Shown here piece by piece: positions 16,878 through 25,571 of a stretch of DNA of 64,000 nucleotides. The stretch covers positions 1 through 64,000 of the forward strand of contig JAISTB010000020.1 of the NCBI GenBank assembly GCA_031272775.1, in the 5' to 3' direction. The first letter of the stretch is position 1, and each line of letters begins with the position of its first letter. The notes under the pieces are model-generated. The model was given only the letters and a program-made list of their open reading frames with translations, was not told the origin of the DNA and did not search any database. This DNA comes from Fusobacteriaceae bacterium. Its GTDB lineage: Bacteria > Fusobacteriota > Fusobacteriia > Fusobacteriales > Fusobacteriaceae. The position numbers were made by a program, and so were the translations under genes.

Positions 16878-17226
16878 ATTCATCACCCCAAATTACGTGT
16901 TTGAGCCATTTCGTTTCGCTGCCCAGAAAGCTGACGCAGTCAAAACGAAAATTGCAGTTTTTGAATCTCTTCAACGCGATGTAGATTTCGGCTGTTTTAT
17001 ACATTTTCCGGATTTTCTTGACGTCCACGGCTTCCATGCCTTCGCCGTAATCGTTGGTCTTCCGGTATTTGACTTCCACAAAGACGATGGTGTCGCCGTC
17101 TTTGCAGATGAGATCAATTTCACCAAGTTTTGTCTGATAGTTTTTTTCAAGGACAACGAGCCCCTGCCCGCGCAGGTATTCCGCCGCCTTTTCTTCGAAT
17201 ACGCCGCCTTTTTCACGTTTGTTCAT
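16867..17226 (-). CDS. YraN/UPF0102 family putative endonuclease
   Basis: The protein has the restriction-endonuclease-like core of the UPF0102 family: GEIDLICKDGDTIVFVEVKYR contains the conserved acidic residues and the ExK pair. At 119 residues it is normal. Its gene lies 26 bases after rnhB, a pairing seen in many bacteria, and overlaps the zinc-ribbon gene. The true substrate of the family is not firmly known. Confidence 0.9.
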   Translation of the reverse strand: MNKREKGGVFEEKAAEYLRGQGLVVLEKNYQTKLGEIDLICKDGDTIVFVEVKYRKTNDYGEGMEAVDVKKIRKMYKTAEIYIALKRFKNCNFRFDCVSFLGSETKWLKHVIWGDEYGF

Positions 17227-17252
17227 GGTACCCCTCCTTTTCCTCTGCGGAA

Positions 17253-17888
17253 CTAAAACAAACGAAGATTTTCCGTGAGGATGCTTTTGAGAAATGTTTC
17301 CCGGTGTATTTCGCAGGCGCCCAGCGCGTGTATGGCGCGGACGTGCTCCTTTGTGCCGTAACCTTTGTGTTTTGCGAAGCCGTAGCCCGGAAAGCGGGCC
17401 TCTTCCGCCGTCATGATCCTGTCCCTGGTGACTTTGGCCACAATGGAGGCCGCCGCGATGGCGAGACTTGCGCCGTCGCCCTTGACGAGGGCTTCCTGCT
17501 GGAGAGGGCAGTCCTTGATTGTGAAATTGCCGTCCACCAGGACAAGGGCTTTTGCCGGATCAACGGTTTTCCCCAGTTCCGCTATGGCCCGTCGCATGGC
17601 TAAAAATGTGGCGTTCAGGATATTGAGGGCGTCGATTTCGGCGACGGTCGCCATGCCGATGCCGACCGCAAAATGCTTGAGTATGCTGTCATAGAGCGAT
17701 TCTCTTTTCTTTTCCGTCAGTTTTTTTGAGTCATCCACGGCCCCGAGCTCGTCGGCGTATTCCCGCAAAAGGGCGCAGGCCGCGACCACGGGACCCGCCA
17801 GGGGGCCTCTGCCCGCTTCGTCGACGCCGATGACCGGGCGCATTTTCGAAAGGTCATAGAGATAGAGCGGGTTTTCTTTATTCGTCAA
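17253..17888 (-). CDS. rnhB: Ribonuclease HII
   Basis: RNase HII cuts RNA in RNA-DNA hybrids and removes single ribonucleotides from DNA. The motif GVDEAGRGPLAGPVVAA holds two catalytic acidic residues, and others appear in AVDDSKKL and in the central VDG segment. I place the start at the TTG at 17888, because AGGTGA lies five bases upstream; this gives 211 residues. The reading frame stays open to 17993 but without a ribosome binding site. It is the first gene of a long leftward unit with its own promoter at 17943-17971. Confidence 0.95.
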   Translation of the reverse strand: MTNKENPLYLYDLSKMRPVIGVDEAGRGPLAGPVVAACALLREYADELGAVDDSKKLTEKKRESLYDSILKHFAVGIGMATVAEIDALNILNATFLAMRRAIAELGKTVDPAKALVLVDGNFTIKDCPLQQEALVKGDGASLAIAAASIVAKVTRDRIMTAEEARFPGYGFAKHKGYGTKEHVRAIHALGACEIHRETFLKSILTENLRLF

Positions 17889-17942
17889 GAGAGTCACCTG
17901 TTTCGCCAAGGGCAGGGATTTTTTCGGATTTTCCTTTTTATC

Positions 17943-17971
17943 ATTATAGCATTTTATGATCCAAGAGTAAA
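17943..17971 (-). promoter_or_regulatory. rnhB: Promoter of the rnhB operon
   Basis: On the minus strand TTTACT (17971-17966) and TATAAT (17948-17943) are 17 bases apart, about 55 bases before the TTG start. The whole element is nearly identical to the rluD promoter at 19081-19109, including the spacer part next to the -10 box. Confidence 0.8.
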
Positions 17972-18095
17972 TAAAAAAATCGGCGAGGGGCAAACTCGTA
18001 TAAAGTCTTGGTTATCCGGCGCTCGACGGAATCGTAAAAGTCTTTTCATTTGTGACGGGGTTCTGCCGTTTGTCGCAGGGGCAGTTTTACTTGAC

Positions 18096-19049
18096 TCATA
18101 TCCCCTCTGGGGCAGGAATTTTTTCGGCCGAAAGCCCCGAGCGGCCGACGCAATCCAAAAAATCCGCCGGCGGCGCTCCCGTGAAGCGCAAGGGCCGCGC
18201 CGTCACCGGGTGGCTAAAGGCCAGCCCGTAGGCGTGGAGCATCTGCCTTTTGATTTCGTCTTCCCCGTTTCCGTACAGGGGATCGCCTACAAGGGGATGA
18301 TTGAGATACTTCATATGTACCCTGATCTGATGCGTGCGGCCCGTCTCGAGACCCAGAGCCAGGAGCGTCCGGTTCCGGGATTCGTCAAGGACCCGGTAAT
18401 GGGTGACGGCGGGCTTGCCGTTTTTTTCCACGACGGCCATGCGCTTTCTGTTTCTGGGGTCCCGCCCGATCAAGGTCGTGACGGTCCCGCTTTTTTCTTT
18501 GAAAATGCCTTTCGCTATGGCAATGTAGGTTTTTTTGATCTTTTTTTCCGAAAACATGCGGGCGAGGGCCACATGGCAGCGGTCGGTCTTGGCCACAATG
18601 ATGAGGCCGCTGGTGTCCTTGTCCAGCCGGTGGACGATGCCCGGACGCAGGACGCCGTTTATGCCCGAGAGATCTTTGATGTGGTAGAGAACTCCGTTGA
18701 CGAGGGTGCCCGCGGTATTCCCCACGGCGGGATGCACCACGACGCCGGCGCTTTTGTTGATGACGGCCAGATCCCCGTCTTCATAGACGATATCGAGGGG
18801 AATGTCTTCAGCCTCCGCCGAAAGGGGCGTCGCCTCGGGGAGATACACCGTGACGCTTTCCGTTCCTCTGAGTTTGAGACCGTTTTTCGCGGCGGGGATT
18901 CCGTCCACCATAACGGCGCCGCGCTCAATGAGTTTTTCCGCCGCCGAGCGCGTATGGCCTTCAAGCCGTTCCTGCAGGAAGCGGTCCAGGCGTTTCCCTT
19001 TGTCGCCCTCACGGGCCGTAAGCTGCGTTTCTTCCTTGACAGAGTCCAT
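18096..19049 (-). CDS. rluD: RluD-family 23S rRNA pseudouridine synthase
   Basis: The protein isomerises uridine to pseudouridine in RNA. It has an N-terminal S4-like RNA-binding domain (about residues 10-80) and the catalytic motif RPGIVHRLDKDTSGLIIVAK with the essential aspartate. GRTHQIRVHM near the C-terminus is also typical. The ATG at 19049 follows GGGGGG closely and gives 317 residues. Assignment to RluD rather than another family member is by overall similarity only. The gene stands alone with its own promoter. Confidence 0.9.
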   Translation of the reverse strand: MDSVKEETQLTAREGDKGKRLDRFLQERLEGHTRSAAEKLIERGAVMVDGIPAAKNGLKLRGTESVTVYLPEATPLSAEAEDIPLDIVYEDGDLAVINKSAGVVVHPAVGNTAGTLVNGVLYHIKDLSGINGVLRPGIVHRLDKDTSGLIIVAKTDRCHVALARMFSEKKIKKTYIAIAKGIFKEKSGTVTTLIGRDPRNRKRMAVVEKNGKPAVTHYRVLDESRNRTLLALGLETGRTHQIRVHMKYLNHPLVGDPLYGNGEDEIKRQMLHAYGLAFSHPVTARPLRFTGAPPADFLDCVGRSGLSAEKIPAPEGI

Positions 19050-19080
19050 TTTTCCCCCCGTTCGAAAGAATTTTTTCTTC

Positions 19081-19109
19081 ATTATAGCATTTTATGACCT
19101 GGGAGTAAA
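19081..19109 (-). promoter_or_regulatory. rluD: Promoter of rluD
   Basis: TTTACT (19109-19104) and TATAAT (19086-19081) are 17 bases apart on the minus strand. Over 32 bases this element differs from the rnhB promoter at only five positions. Confidence 0.8.
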
Positions 19110-19130
19110 CAAGAAATTCCCGGCGGCGCC

Positions 19131-19172
19131 AAAAAATAAAGCGACGCCGCCTTTCGCTTGCGACGCCGCTTT
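19131..19172 (-). terminator. Terminator after the MORN-repeat gene
   Basis: On the minus strand AAAGCGGCGTC (19172-19162) pairs with GGCGTCGCTTT (19148-19138), with two G-U pairs, and ATTTTTT follows. The arms come from a direct ten-base repeat (GCGACGCCGC on the plus strand, at 19141 and 19160). It begins just after the MORN gene stop. Confidence 0.75.
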
Positions 19173-19179
19173 TTTCCCT

Positions 19180-20307
19180 CTATACGGGCATGTTCAGCCA
19201 CCTGACAGAGTCTTCCATAACTTCGGCTTCCATGTCCTCCCGGTAAAGGGCTTTGTATTCGATTTCCCCGTACTCGCCGTACTTGGTGTACAGGCCGTCC
19301 ATGAGTCCCCCATGATAGGTGATTTCTTCAAAGAGACCGCCGGTCGCGTAGTAGCGGACCAGATCCCCTTCTAGGATTCCGTCCCGGAAAGGAGCGATTT
19401 CCTTGAGCTCTCCCGTTTCGTAGTAGCTCTTGAAGTTTCCGTCAAATTTGTCGTTGACGCAGTTTCCCTCCAGTTCCGTCATGCCGTTGGGGTAGTATTC
19501 CCGGTAAATCCCCTGCCGGCAGAAGCTGTCCGCGTAAGCGACTTCCCGTTTCAGGTTGCCGTTCCGGTAGTATTCCCTGGAAATCCCGCATTTCTGGCCG
19601 TTTACCATGGTGTCTTCCCGGAGGAGTTCCCCCGACTCGTAGTAATGCTTCTCGATTCCGCTTTTGACATCGTTGACATAGGGGATTTCCGCCTTGCGGT
19701 TGCCGTTTTCGTAGTATTCGATCTCGGTTCCCGATTTCTTCCGCTGGTCTCGATATACCCGCCATTCGATTTCCCCGGTCTCGTAGTAGCCCGTATGCTC
19801 TCCCGAGAGGATCCCGTGCACGTAATGCCGTTCTTCTTTCAGGACGCCGTTCCGGTAGTATTCCCGGGAAATGCCTTCCTCAAAGCCCTTTTCATAGGTG
19901 TCGACCCACTGCAAATCGCCGTTTTCATAATACCATCTGTGGGGGCCTTCCTCGACGCCCTGTTTGTACCAACCCTCGTGTTTCAGGACGCCGTCGGGAT
20001 AGTATTCCCGGTAGGGTCCCTGGGCCAGTCCTTTCACGAACTTCGCGGTCCACTTGAGACGCCCGTCTTCGTAATATCCTTTATGAATTCCCTTTTTGAG
20101 TCCGTTCCCATACAGGCCTGTCCATTTTAAGTTTCCGCTTTCATAATACGCGCTGACGACGCCTTCTTCCTTCCCGTTGACGTAATTGGCCACGTAGCGG
20201 GGGTGTTCCGTGTTGACGCCGCCGAGACCGAGCTCCGGTTCTTCCTCCGGCTCTTCCGTCCCTTCCAAAAACCCGATTTTGATTGTTTTTCTGGCTTTAT
20301 TTAACAT
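19180..20307 (-). CDS. MORN-repeat (YwqK-like) protein with about 13 repeats
   Basis: The 375-residue protein is built from about 13 repeats of 22-24 residues, each with a core such as YYESGNLKW, YYENGNRKA or YYRNGVLKE followed by a variable strand and G-rich turn. This is the MORN-variant repeat often annotated as a YwqK family antitoxin, although antitoxin activity is not established for most members. The first 35 residues are non-repeat and include an acidic stretch (EEPEEEPELG). There is no signal peptide. It has a strong promoter and its own terminator, so it is a single-gene unit with no toxin partner beside it. Such proteins are abundant in fusobacteria. Confidence 0.85.
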   Translation of the reverse strand: MLNKARKTIKIGFLEGTEEPEEEPELGLGGVNTEHPRYVANYVNGKEEGVVSAYYESGNLKWTGLYGNGLKKGIHKGYYEDGRLKWTAKFVKGLAQGPYREYYPDGVLKHEGWYKQGVEEGPHRWYYENGDLQWVDTYEKGFEEGISREYYRNGVLKEERHYVHGILSGEHTGYYETGEIEWRVYRDQRKKSGTEIEYYENGNRKAEIPYVNDVKSGIEKHYYESGELLREDTMVNGQKCGISREYYRNGNLKREVAYADSFCRQGIYREYYPNGMTELEGNCVNDKFDGNFKSYYETGELKEIAPFRDGILEGDLVRYYATGGLFEEITYHGGLMDGLYTKYGEYGEIEYKALYREDMEAEVMEDSVRWLNMPV

Positions 20308-20334
20308 TTGATTCGTCGCTGCTCCTCTTTATTT

Positions 20335-20351
20335 AGTGGCTTCCGGCCACT
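20335..20351 (-). promoter_or_regulatory. Leader hairpin before the MORN-repeat gene
   Basis: AGTGGC and GCCACT pair perfectly around five bases (20335-20351), about 28 bases before the start codon and just upstream of the GAGGAG ribosome binding site. It may influence translation. Confidence 0.4.
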
Positions 20352-20519
20352 TCAGATATGGCGCTGGGAAAATGAAACCGACCGACAGGACTTTTGTTTT
20401 TCAATAGTTTTTGTGTCAAACAATTCTGTATTTTTAATATTTGCGCATAGTGTCCGTAAAATTAGTACAAATTTTCTTTTGTGTCATTTTAAATTGTTAT
20501 TTTCTTCTATCCGGTACAC

Positions 20520-20548
20520 GTTATACATCTTTTTGGAAAAAAAGTCAA
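20520..20548 (-). promoter_or_regulatory. Strong promoter of the MORN-repeat gene
   Basis: On the minus strand TTGACT (20548-20543) and TATAAC (20525-20520) are 17 bases apart. The transcript would have a 5' leader of about 205 bases. Confidence 0.75.
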
Positions 20549-20611
20549 GCTTTTTTTGAAAAATTTTTTTGATCGCTGGAACGCTGAAAATAAGAGGGTT
20601 TTGTTGTGTAA

Positions 20612-20652
20612 TAAAAAAGAACGGACCCCGGAATTTTTTCCGGAATCCGTTC
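20612..20652 (-). terminator. Terminator of the pyrG-M20 unit
   Basis: On the minus strand GAACGGA-TTCCGGAA pairs with TTCCGG-TCCGTTC in a long stem with a small internal mismatch, followed by TTTTTTAT. It begins 20 bases after the M20 gene stop. Confidence 0.85.
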
Positions 20653-20671
20653 GGATTGAATAGTTAGCTTC

Positions 20672-21982
20672 TCAAAGTTTTCCCCACTCCTTGAGGTAGG
20701 TCTCCTTTGTGAGTTGCGCCTTGAAGTTTTTCTTGACGAATTCGCCGGTCTGGCCCTCGTCATACAGGAGATCGATGGCCGTGGCCGTGAGAGCCTTTGC
20801 CGCCGTCAGATAGGCGCTTTCCTTGTCCGCCACCGCGAATTCCTCCGTATGGAGGTTGCCCGAAGCGCCCGCGATATACATATGAACCGTGGGAATCAGT
20901 TGGGAAACGTCGCCGGCGTCTGTGGAGCCTCCGCCGAAGCCCGGGCCCATTCTGTCCACCTTTTCGGTCCCGTAGAGGGCGCAGAGGTTTTCGTAGACGA
21001 CGTCGATCAACTCCTCGCTGAAATTAAACGGCATGTAGCCCGGGATATCAATGATTTTTGTCTCGGCCCCTACGGCGTCTCCGCCCGATTTGAGGGCCCG
21101 GTCCACTTTTTTCGCGGCGTCCAGGATGGCAGGGGCGTTGGCCCCCCGCACATAGGTCTCGATCCTCACGTCGTCGGGGACCACATTGACGAGGGTCCCG
21201 CCCTTGGTGATGATCGGGTGCACGCGGATGTAGTCCTCGCTGCGGAAGGTCTCCCTCTGGGCGTGAATGGCCGATAAGCCCAGGATGGCGGCGTTCAGGG
21301 CGTTTATGCCCTCGTGGGGCGCCCCCCCGGCGTGGGCTTCTTTTCCGATATATTGGACGAGCTTGCTGACGAAGCCGTTGCAGTTGGAAGAAACTTCGGC
21401 TTCTTTGTCGCTTGTCTTTTTCTTGATATGCTGCATAATCATAAAATCCACGTCGTCAAAGACGCCCAGCTTGATGAATTCCTGCTTGCCCCCGAGGAAA
21501 CTGATTTCTCCTTTCTGCCGCAGGCCGTTCCGGAACTCGATTTCGACGCCCTCTTCGGCGGGTACCGCCATCAGCACAATATCCCCCGCCAGTTCTTCCA
21601 TAATGCCCGTACCTTTCAGAGCAATGGCGACCCCGGCCAGGGATGCCATCATGCAGTGGTGGCCGCAGGCGTGGGCCGCGCCCGTTTCCTGACAGGCGTC
21701 CTTGTGCCCGGGGACGACGATGGCGTCCAGTTCCGCCATGACCGCGACCCGGTACTTGCTTTTTTTGCCCTTGAGGTTGGCGATGACGCCGGTCCGGGCG
21801 ACCTTGTCCTTGTAGTCATAGCCCAGTTCCTCAAGGAGCGTCTTGAATTTCCCGGCGGTTTTGACTTCCTTGTAGCCCAGCTCGGGCTCGTGGTAAATGG
21901 AATCGCCGAAGGCCGTGATTTTGTCGCGGTTGGCGTCGATTGCCGCGAAGGCGGCCGCTTTCAGTTGTTCTCTCGTTCTCAT
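20672..21982 (-). CDS. M20 family metal-dependent amidohydrolase
   Basis: This 436-residue enzyme belongs to the M20D peptidase/aminoacylase group, which hydrolyses N-acyl amino acids, aminobenzoyl-glutamate or similar amides with two metal ions. Metal-binding residues appear in HACGHHCMMA and in the VPAEEGVE segment with the catalytic glutamate, and a dimerisation domain lies in the middle. GPGFGGGSTDAGDVS near the C-terminus fits the family. There is no signal peptide, so it acts in the cytoplasm. It follows pyrG by 13 bases, a partnership without an obvious pathway. The substrate cannot be told from sequence. Confidence 0.88.
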   Translation of the reverse strand: MRTREQLKAAAFAAIDANRDKITAFGDSIYHEPELGYKEVKTAGKFKTLLEELGYDYKDKVARTGVIANLKGKKSKYRVAVMAELDAIVVPGHKDACQETGAAHACGHHCMMASLAGVAIALKGTGIMEELAGDIVLMAVPAEEGVEIEFRNGLRQKGEISFLGGKQEFIKLGVFDDVDFMIMQHIKKKTSDKEAEVSSNCNGFVSKLVQYIGKEAHAGGAPHEGINALNAAILGLSAIHAQRETFRSEDYIRVHPIITKGGTLVNVVPDDVRIETYVRGANAPAILDAAKKVDRALKSGGDAVGAETKIIDIPGYMPFNFSEELIDVVYENLCALYGTEKVDRMGPGFGGGSTDAGDVSQLIPTVHMYIAGASGNLHTEEFAVADKESAYLTAAKALTATAIDLLYDEGQTGEFVKKNFKAQLTKETYLKEWGKL

Positions 21983-21995
21983 GATGTCCTCCTCG

Positions 21996-23615
21996 TCAGT
22001 TGATTTTCAATTTTTCCGTTCTGTCATAGACGGCTTTGACAAAGCCCATAAAGAGCGGATGGGGATTGTTGGGGCGGGTCTTGAATTCCGGGTGGAATTG
22101 CCCCGCGATAAAGAAGGGGTGCATGGAGGGCGGCAGCTCGATCATTTCCACGAGGATTCCCGTGGGGGAAATGCCCGAGAGCTTCATGCCCGCTTTCTGC
22201 ACTTCTTCTTTGTAAACGTTGTTGAATTCGTAGCGGTGGCGGTGTCGCTCGACGATTTCGTCTTTGCCGTAGAGCGTCCGGGCCAGGGAGCCTTCGAGGA
22301 GCTTGCAGGGGTAGGCCCCCAGTCGCATGGTGCCCCCCTTGTTTTCGATATGCTTCTGGTCGGGCATGATATCGATAATGGGGCAGTCCGTATGCTCGTC
22401 AAATTCCGTGGAATTGGCGTTGGTGTAGCCCAGGACGTTTCTTGCGAACTCGATCACGGCCAGCTGCATCCCGAGGCAGAGCCCGAGGAAGGGAATTTTG
22501 TTTTCCCTTGCGAAGCGGATGGCGGCCACCTTGCCGTCTATGCCGCGGTTACCGAAGCCGCCGGGAACCAAAATGCCGTTATAGTCCTTGAGCCTTTCGA
22601 CGTCAAGATTCTTCGACTGGATATAGTCGATCTTCGCCCGGAAGCCCTGGGCGTAGGCCGCGTTTTCGATCGCTTCGTTGACGCTCATGTAGGCGTCCTT
22701 GAGCTCCACGTATTTGCCGACGACGGCGATTTTGATCTCGCACTTGGGATGCTTGATTTTGTAGACGACTTCTTCCCATTTGGCGAGGTCAAAGGGCCTG
22801 TCCTCTATGCCCAGCTTGCGGCAGGCGACCCGGGCGAGGCCGTTTTTCTCCATGAGGAGCGGCACTTCGTAGATCGTGTCGCAGTCGGGGTTTTCGATGA
22901 CGGCGTCGGGGGCCATGTTGCAGAACATGGCCAGTTTTTCCAGCATACCGGGCGTGATCGGGTGCTCCGTGCGGCAGACCAGGATGTCGGGCTGGATCCC
23001 GAGGCTCATCAGGGCCTTGACCGAATGCTGGGAGGGCTTTGTCTTGACTTCGTTGGCGGCCCGCAGATAGGGCAGCAGCGTCACGTGGATATAGAGCACG
23101 TTTTCCACGCCGACGTCGTAGCGGAACTGACGGATGGCCTCCAGGAAGGGCGTGGACTCAATGTCGCCCACGGTCCCGCCGATTTCGGTAATGATGATGT
23201 CGACGTCCTTTTCCCGGGAATAAAAGCGGATCCTGTCCTTGATCTCGTTGGTGATGTGGGGAATGACCTGGATGGTTTTTCCCAGATATTCCCCCTTCCG
23301 TTCCTTGTTGATGACGGACTGGTAGATTTTGCCGGTGGTCACGTTGCTGTTCTTCGTGAGGTTCCGGTCGATAAAGCGCTCGTAGTGCCCCAGATCGAGG
23401 TCGGTCTCGGCGCCGTCCTCGGTCACGAAGACCTCCCCGTGCTCATAGGGGTTCATTGTTCCGGGATCGATATTGATATAGGGATCGAATTTTTGCAGGA
23501 CAACCCGATACCCCCGCTCCCGGAGGAGCCTTCCCAAAGACGCGGCCGTAATCCCCTTACCCAGAGAAGAAACGACGCCGCCGGTAACAAAGATATACTT
23601 TACACTGCGTTCCAT
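21996..23615 (-). CDS. pyrG: CTP synthase
   Basis: PyrG aminates UTP to CTP with glutamine and ATP. The synthetase domain begins [17 protein letters not shown], and the C-terminal glutaminase domain has the nucleophile in [13 protein letters not shown] chose the ATG at 23615, preceded by GGAGGGTG, giving 539 residues, the family norm. The frame stays open to 23735 but those residues are unrelated to the family and cover the leader. The leader of about 130 bases contains a terminator-like hairpin, which suggests attenuation. Confidence 0.97.
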   Translation of the reverse strand: MERSVKYIFVTGGVVSSLGKGITAASLGRLLRERGYRVVLQKFDPYINIDPGTMNPYEHGEVFVTEDGAETDLDLGHYERFIDRNLTKNSNVTTGKIYQSVINKERKGEYLGKTIQVIPHITNEIKDRIRFYSREKDVDIIITEIGGTVGDIESTPFLEAIRQFRYDVGVENVLYIHVTLLPYLRAANEVKTKPSQHSVKALMSLGIQPDILVCRTEHPITPGMLEKLAMFCNMAPDAVIENPDCDTIYEVPLLMEKNGLARVACRKLGIEDRPFDLAKWEEVVYKIKHPKCEIKIAVVGKYVELKDAYMSVNEAIENAAYAQGFRAKIDYIQSKNLDVERLKDYNGILVPGGFGNRGIDGKVAAIRFARENKIPFLGLCLGMQLAVIEFARNVLGYTNANSTEFDEHTDCPIIDIMPDQKHIENKGGTMRLGAYPCKLLEGSLARTLYGKDEIVERHRHRYEFNNVYKEEVQKAGMKLSGISPTGILVEMIELPPSMHPFFIAGQFHPEFKTRPNNPHPLFMGFVKAVYDRTEKLKIN

Positions 23616-23682
23616 AAAACACCCTCCATTTAAGAATTGAGGCCCTGTTGAGAGCCCGCGTCCACCGGATTTTTCCAAAAAG

Positions 23683-23717
23683 AAAATCAGGTGAAAAAAA
23701 AAACCTGATTTTTTGTT
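23683..23717 (-). terminator. Terminator-like hairpin in the pyrG leader (attenuator or nfeD terminator)
   Basis: AAAATCAGGT (23683-23692) and ACCTGATTTT (23703-23712) pair perfectly around a run of A/T, and CTTTTT follows on the minus strand. It lies downstream of the pyrG promoter at 23755-23783 and upstream of the pyrG start. It may end transcripts from nfeD, attenuate pyrG, or do both. Confidence 0.7.
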
Positions 23718-23754
23718 TGCGTATGGTATTGTCAATGTTAGCTTTCTTTATAAT

Positions 23755-23783
23755 AGGATAGCATAAAACGGAAAAAATAGCAA
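23755..23783 (-). promoter_or_regulatory. pyrG: Probable pyrG promoter
   Basis: On the minus strand TTGCTA (23783-23778) and TATCCT (23760-23755) are 17 bases apart. The start site would be near 23748, about 35 bases before the leader hairpin. Confidence 0.6.
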
Positions 23784-23811
23784 GCCCACATTTGAAAAAA
23801 TTCCCTCGAAT

Positions 23812-24249
23812 TCAGGACTCCGGTCTTGAAATCCCCTTCAATACGAGCTTTGTACCGGCAAAGCCCGTGACTTTCGCCTGGTTGCCCACAAAGAATTCCT
23901 CGTCGCTGATGGCGTTCCAGTGCTTTCCGTCGAGGTAGACCTGATACTGGCCGTTTTCATTGATGCCGCGGATTTCGACAATGGCTCCCGTGATCCGGTC
24001 CACGCCGCTTTTGTTCTTCCTGTAGAGCGAATTTTTGGCGAACTTCCGGATCGTGAAAAAAAGAATCACCGACCAGATCAGAAAAAAGTAGAGCTGGTAC
24101 AGGAAATCCTTGACGTAAAAGGCAAAAATGGCCGTCAACGCCGCCGCGATGGCGCACCAGATCGAGACGAGCCCCGGAATGGCCGCTTCGATCACGAGAA
24201 AGACCACCATGGCCAGAAGCCAGTACAGGGAAACATACATAGGGATCAA
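23812..24249 (-). CDS. NfeD family membrane protein
   Basis: This is the short NfeD type: two or three hydrophobic helices at the N-terminus (about residues 5-70), followed by a soluble beta-barrel OB-like domain of about 70 residues (GAIVEIRGINENGQYQVYLDG). At 145 residues it matches short NfeD proteins, which often partner with stomatin-like proteins; none is seen here. It is the last gene of the dxs unit and lies five bases after the small membrane protein gene. Confidence 0.85.
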   Translation of the reverse strand: MIPMYVSLYWLLAMVVFLVIEAAIPGLVSIWCAIAAALTAIFAFYVKDFLYQLYFFLIWSVILFFTIRKFAKNSLYRKNKSGVDRITGAIVEIRGINENGQYQVYLDGKHWNAISDEEFFVGNQAKVTGFAGTKLVLKGISRPES

Positions 24250-24254
24250 CTCCT

Positions 24255-24662
24255 TTATACGGTAAATTTGTTGCCGCTCCCGGCCTCATCCTTGACCTTG
24301 ATCAGTTTTTCCAGCTTCCGGATTTTTTTGTCGACTTCGTTGATCCGGAATTCCAGCGTGCTCAGAATCCAAAACTGAAAATGATAGGCCTTTTGCATGC
24401 CGTAGATCATCCAGATGACTTTGAAGATGGCTAAGAGCAAGACGATCAGTAGCGTCAGCGTGATATTGGTTTTCCGCATGCCGAGGCCGACCACCAGAAG
24501 GCCGAAAATCAAAAGAAGGAAGATGATGCTGACAATGCGGTTCTGCCGTTTGACGCTCCCTCCCAATTGGCCCACAATGCCGCGGACTTTTTCCTGCTCT
24601 TTCTGGAATTCATGCAGTTCTTCCTCCAGTTGTTCTTCCAGTTGTTCGTCGATTTCTTTCAT
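24255..24662 (-). CDS. Small membrane protein of unknown function
   Basis: I do not recognise this 135-residue protein. It starts with a glutamate-rich amphipathic segment (KEIDEQLEEQLEEELHEF) likely to form a coiled coil, then two transmembrane helices (about residues 42-62 and 67-88), then a charged helix (FRINEVDKKIRKLEKL). It lies between rbgA and nfeD with a five-base gap to nfeD, so the two membrane proteins may work together. Confidence 0.7.
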   Translation of the reverse strand: MKEIDEQLEEQLEEELHEFQKEQEKVRGIVGQLGGSVKRQNRIVSIIFLLLIFGLLVVGLGMRKTNITLTLLIVLLLAIFKVIWMIYGMQKAYHFQFWILSTLEFRINEVDKKIRKLEKLIKVKDEAGSGNKFTV

Positions 24663-24704
24663 GGTTCCCCCTTGGTCGATAATTTCGGTAAGCGCGGAAA
24701 ACGC

Positions 24705-25571
24705 TCAGAATGTGTCCAGTACGATTTTGCCCAGCCGGAGGTTCCGGTAATCCCGCAGGATCGACAGGGCCGCCTGCGGCGTATTGGGAAGCCCGCCTTT
24801 TTTGAGGACATGATTCCGGAGGGCGATTTTTTCCATGAGTTCCGCGGGATGGCAGGTTTCGTCGGCGGGGTCGAGACCGTAGACTTCGCAGAGGCGCGGC
24901 CACAGTCCGAAGGCAATGAGGCGGTTCAGATACCAGGCGGCCACGTCCTCCACCGGCAGAATATCGTCCCGGATGGCGCCCGTAATCGCCAGATGATAGC
25001 CCGTCTGCTCGCTTTCGAATCTCGGCCAGAGCACGCCCGGCGTGTCGAGGAGTTCCGCCCCGTCTTTGATTTTGATCCACTGCTTGCCCCGGGTAAATCC
25101 CGGAATATTGCGGACCCCGGCGCTGGCCTTGCCGGCGATTTTGTTGATGAGCTGGGATTTTCCCACATTGGGGATCCCCGCGGCCATGAGCCTGACCGGA
25201 ACGGTACGCAGGCCTTTTTCGGCGGCTTTTGCCCGTTTCACCCGGGCGATGTCTCCGATGGCCCGGTACAGTTCTTGAAAATTGGCCCCCTTGGTCGCGC
25301 TTAAGCCGATGACGTCGCAACCGGGGGATTCGCTTTGAAAATAGTCCGTCCAGCGGACGAGATCTTTTTTTTCGACGAGATCGATCTTGTTCAGGACGAT
25401 GATTCGTTTCTTTTGGGCCGTCAGTCGGCCGATATCGGGATTTTTACTCGAAAGGGGAATTCTCGCGTCCAGGACCTCAAGGAGAATATCCACCAAAGGG
25501 AGGTTTTCCTTGATCAGGTCCACGGATTTTTTCATATGCCCCGGGTACCAGTTGATTTTTGTCATGGACAT
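24705..25571 (-). CDS. rbgA: Ribosome biogenesis GTPase A
   Basis: RbgA is needed late in 50S subunit assembly. It is a circularly permuted GTPase: the G4 motif NKID comes first, then G1 GIPNVGKS, then G3 DTPG. The N-terminal NWYPGHMKK motif is a family hallmark, and the C-terminal helical domain is present. The ATG at 25571 has GGGGAGG upstream and overlaps the rsmI stop by ten bases. At 288 residues it has normal length. Confidence 0.96.
   Translation of the reverse strand: MSMTKINWYPGHMKKSVDLIKENLPLVDILLEVLDARIPLSSKNPDIGRLTAQKKRIIVLNKIDLVEKKDLVRWTDYFQSESPGCDVIGLSATKGANFQELYRAIGDIARVKRAKAAEKGLRTVPVRLMAAGIPNVGKSQLINKIAGKASAGVRNIPGFTRGKQWIKIKDGAELLDTPGVLWPRFESEQTGYHLAITGAIRDDILPVEDVAAWYLNRLIAFGLWPRLCEVYGLDPADETCHPAELMEKIALRNHVLKKGGLPNTPQAALSILRDYRNLRLGKIVLDTF

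Larger units (their letters stand above)
20308..20671. other. Gap between the M20 gene and the MORN gene
   Basis: This 364-base AT-rich stretch has no gene that I can support. It holds the terminator of the pyrG-M20 unit (20612-20652), the promoter of the MORN gene (20520-20548) and its long leader with a hairpin at 20335-20351. Confidence 0.6.

Noticed and set aside
19141-19169. Direct repeat of GCGACGCCGC that could be read as a short tandem repeat or attachment site.
   Set aside because: With G-U pairs it forms the terminator stem after the MORN gene, which explains it fully.
23616-23735. An N-terminal extension of pyrG.
   Set aside because: The extra residues do not belong to the CTP synthase family, the ribosome binding site favours 23615, and the extension covers the leader hairpin.
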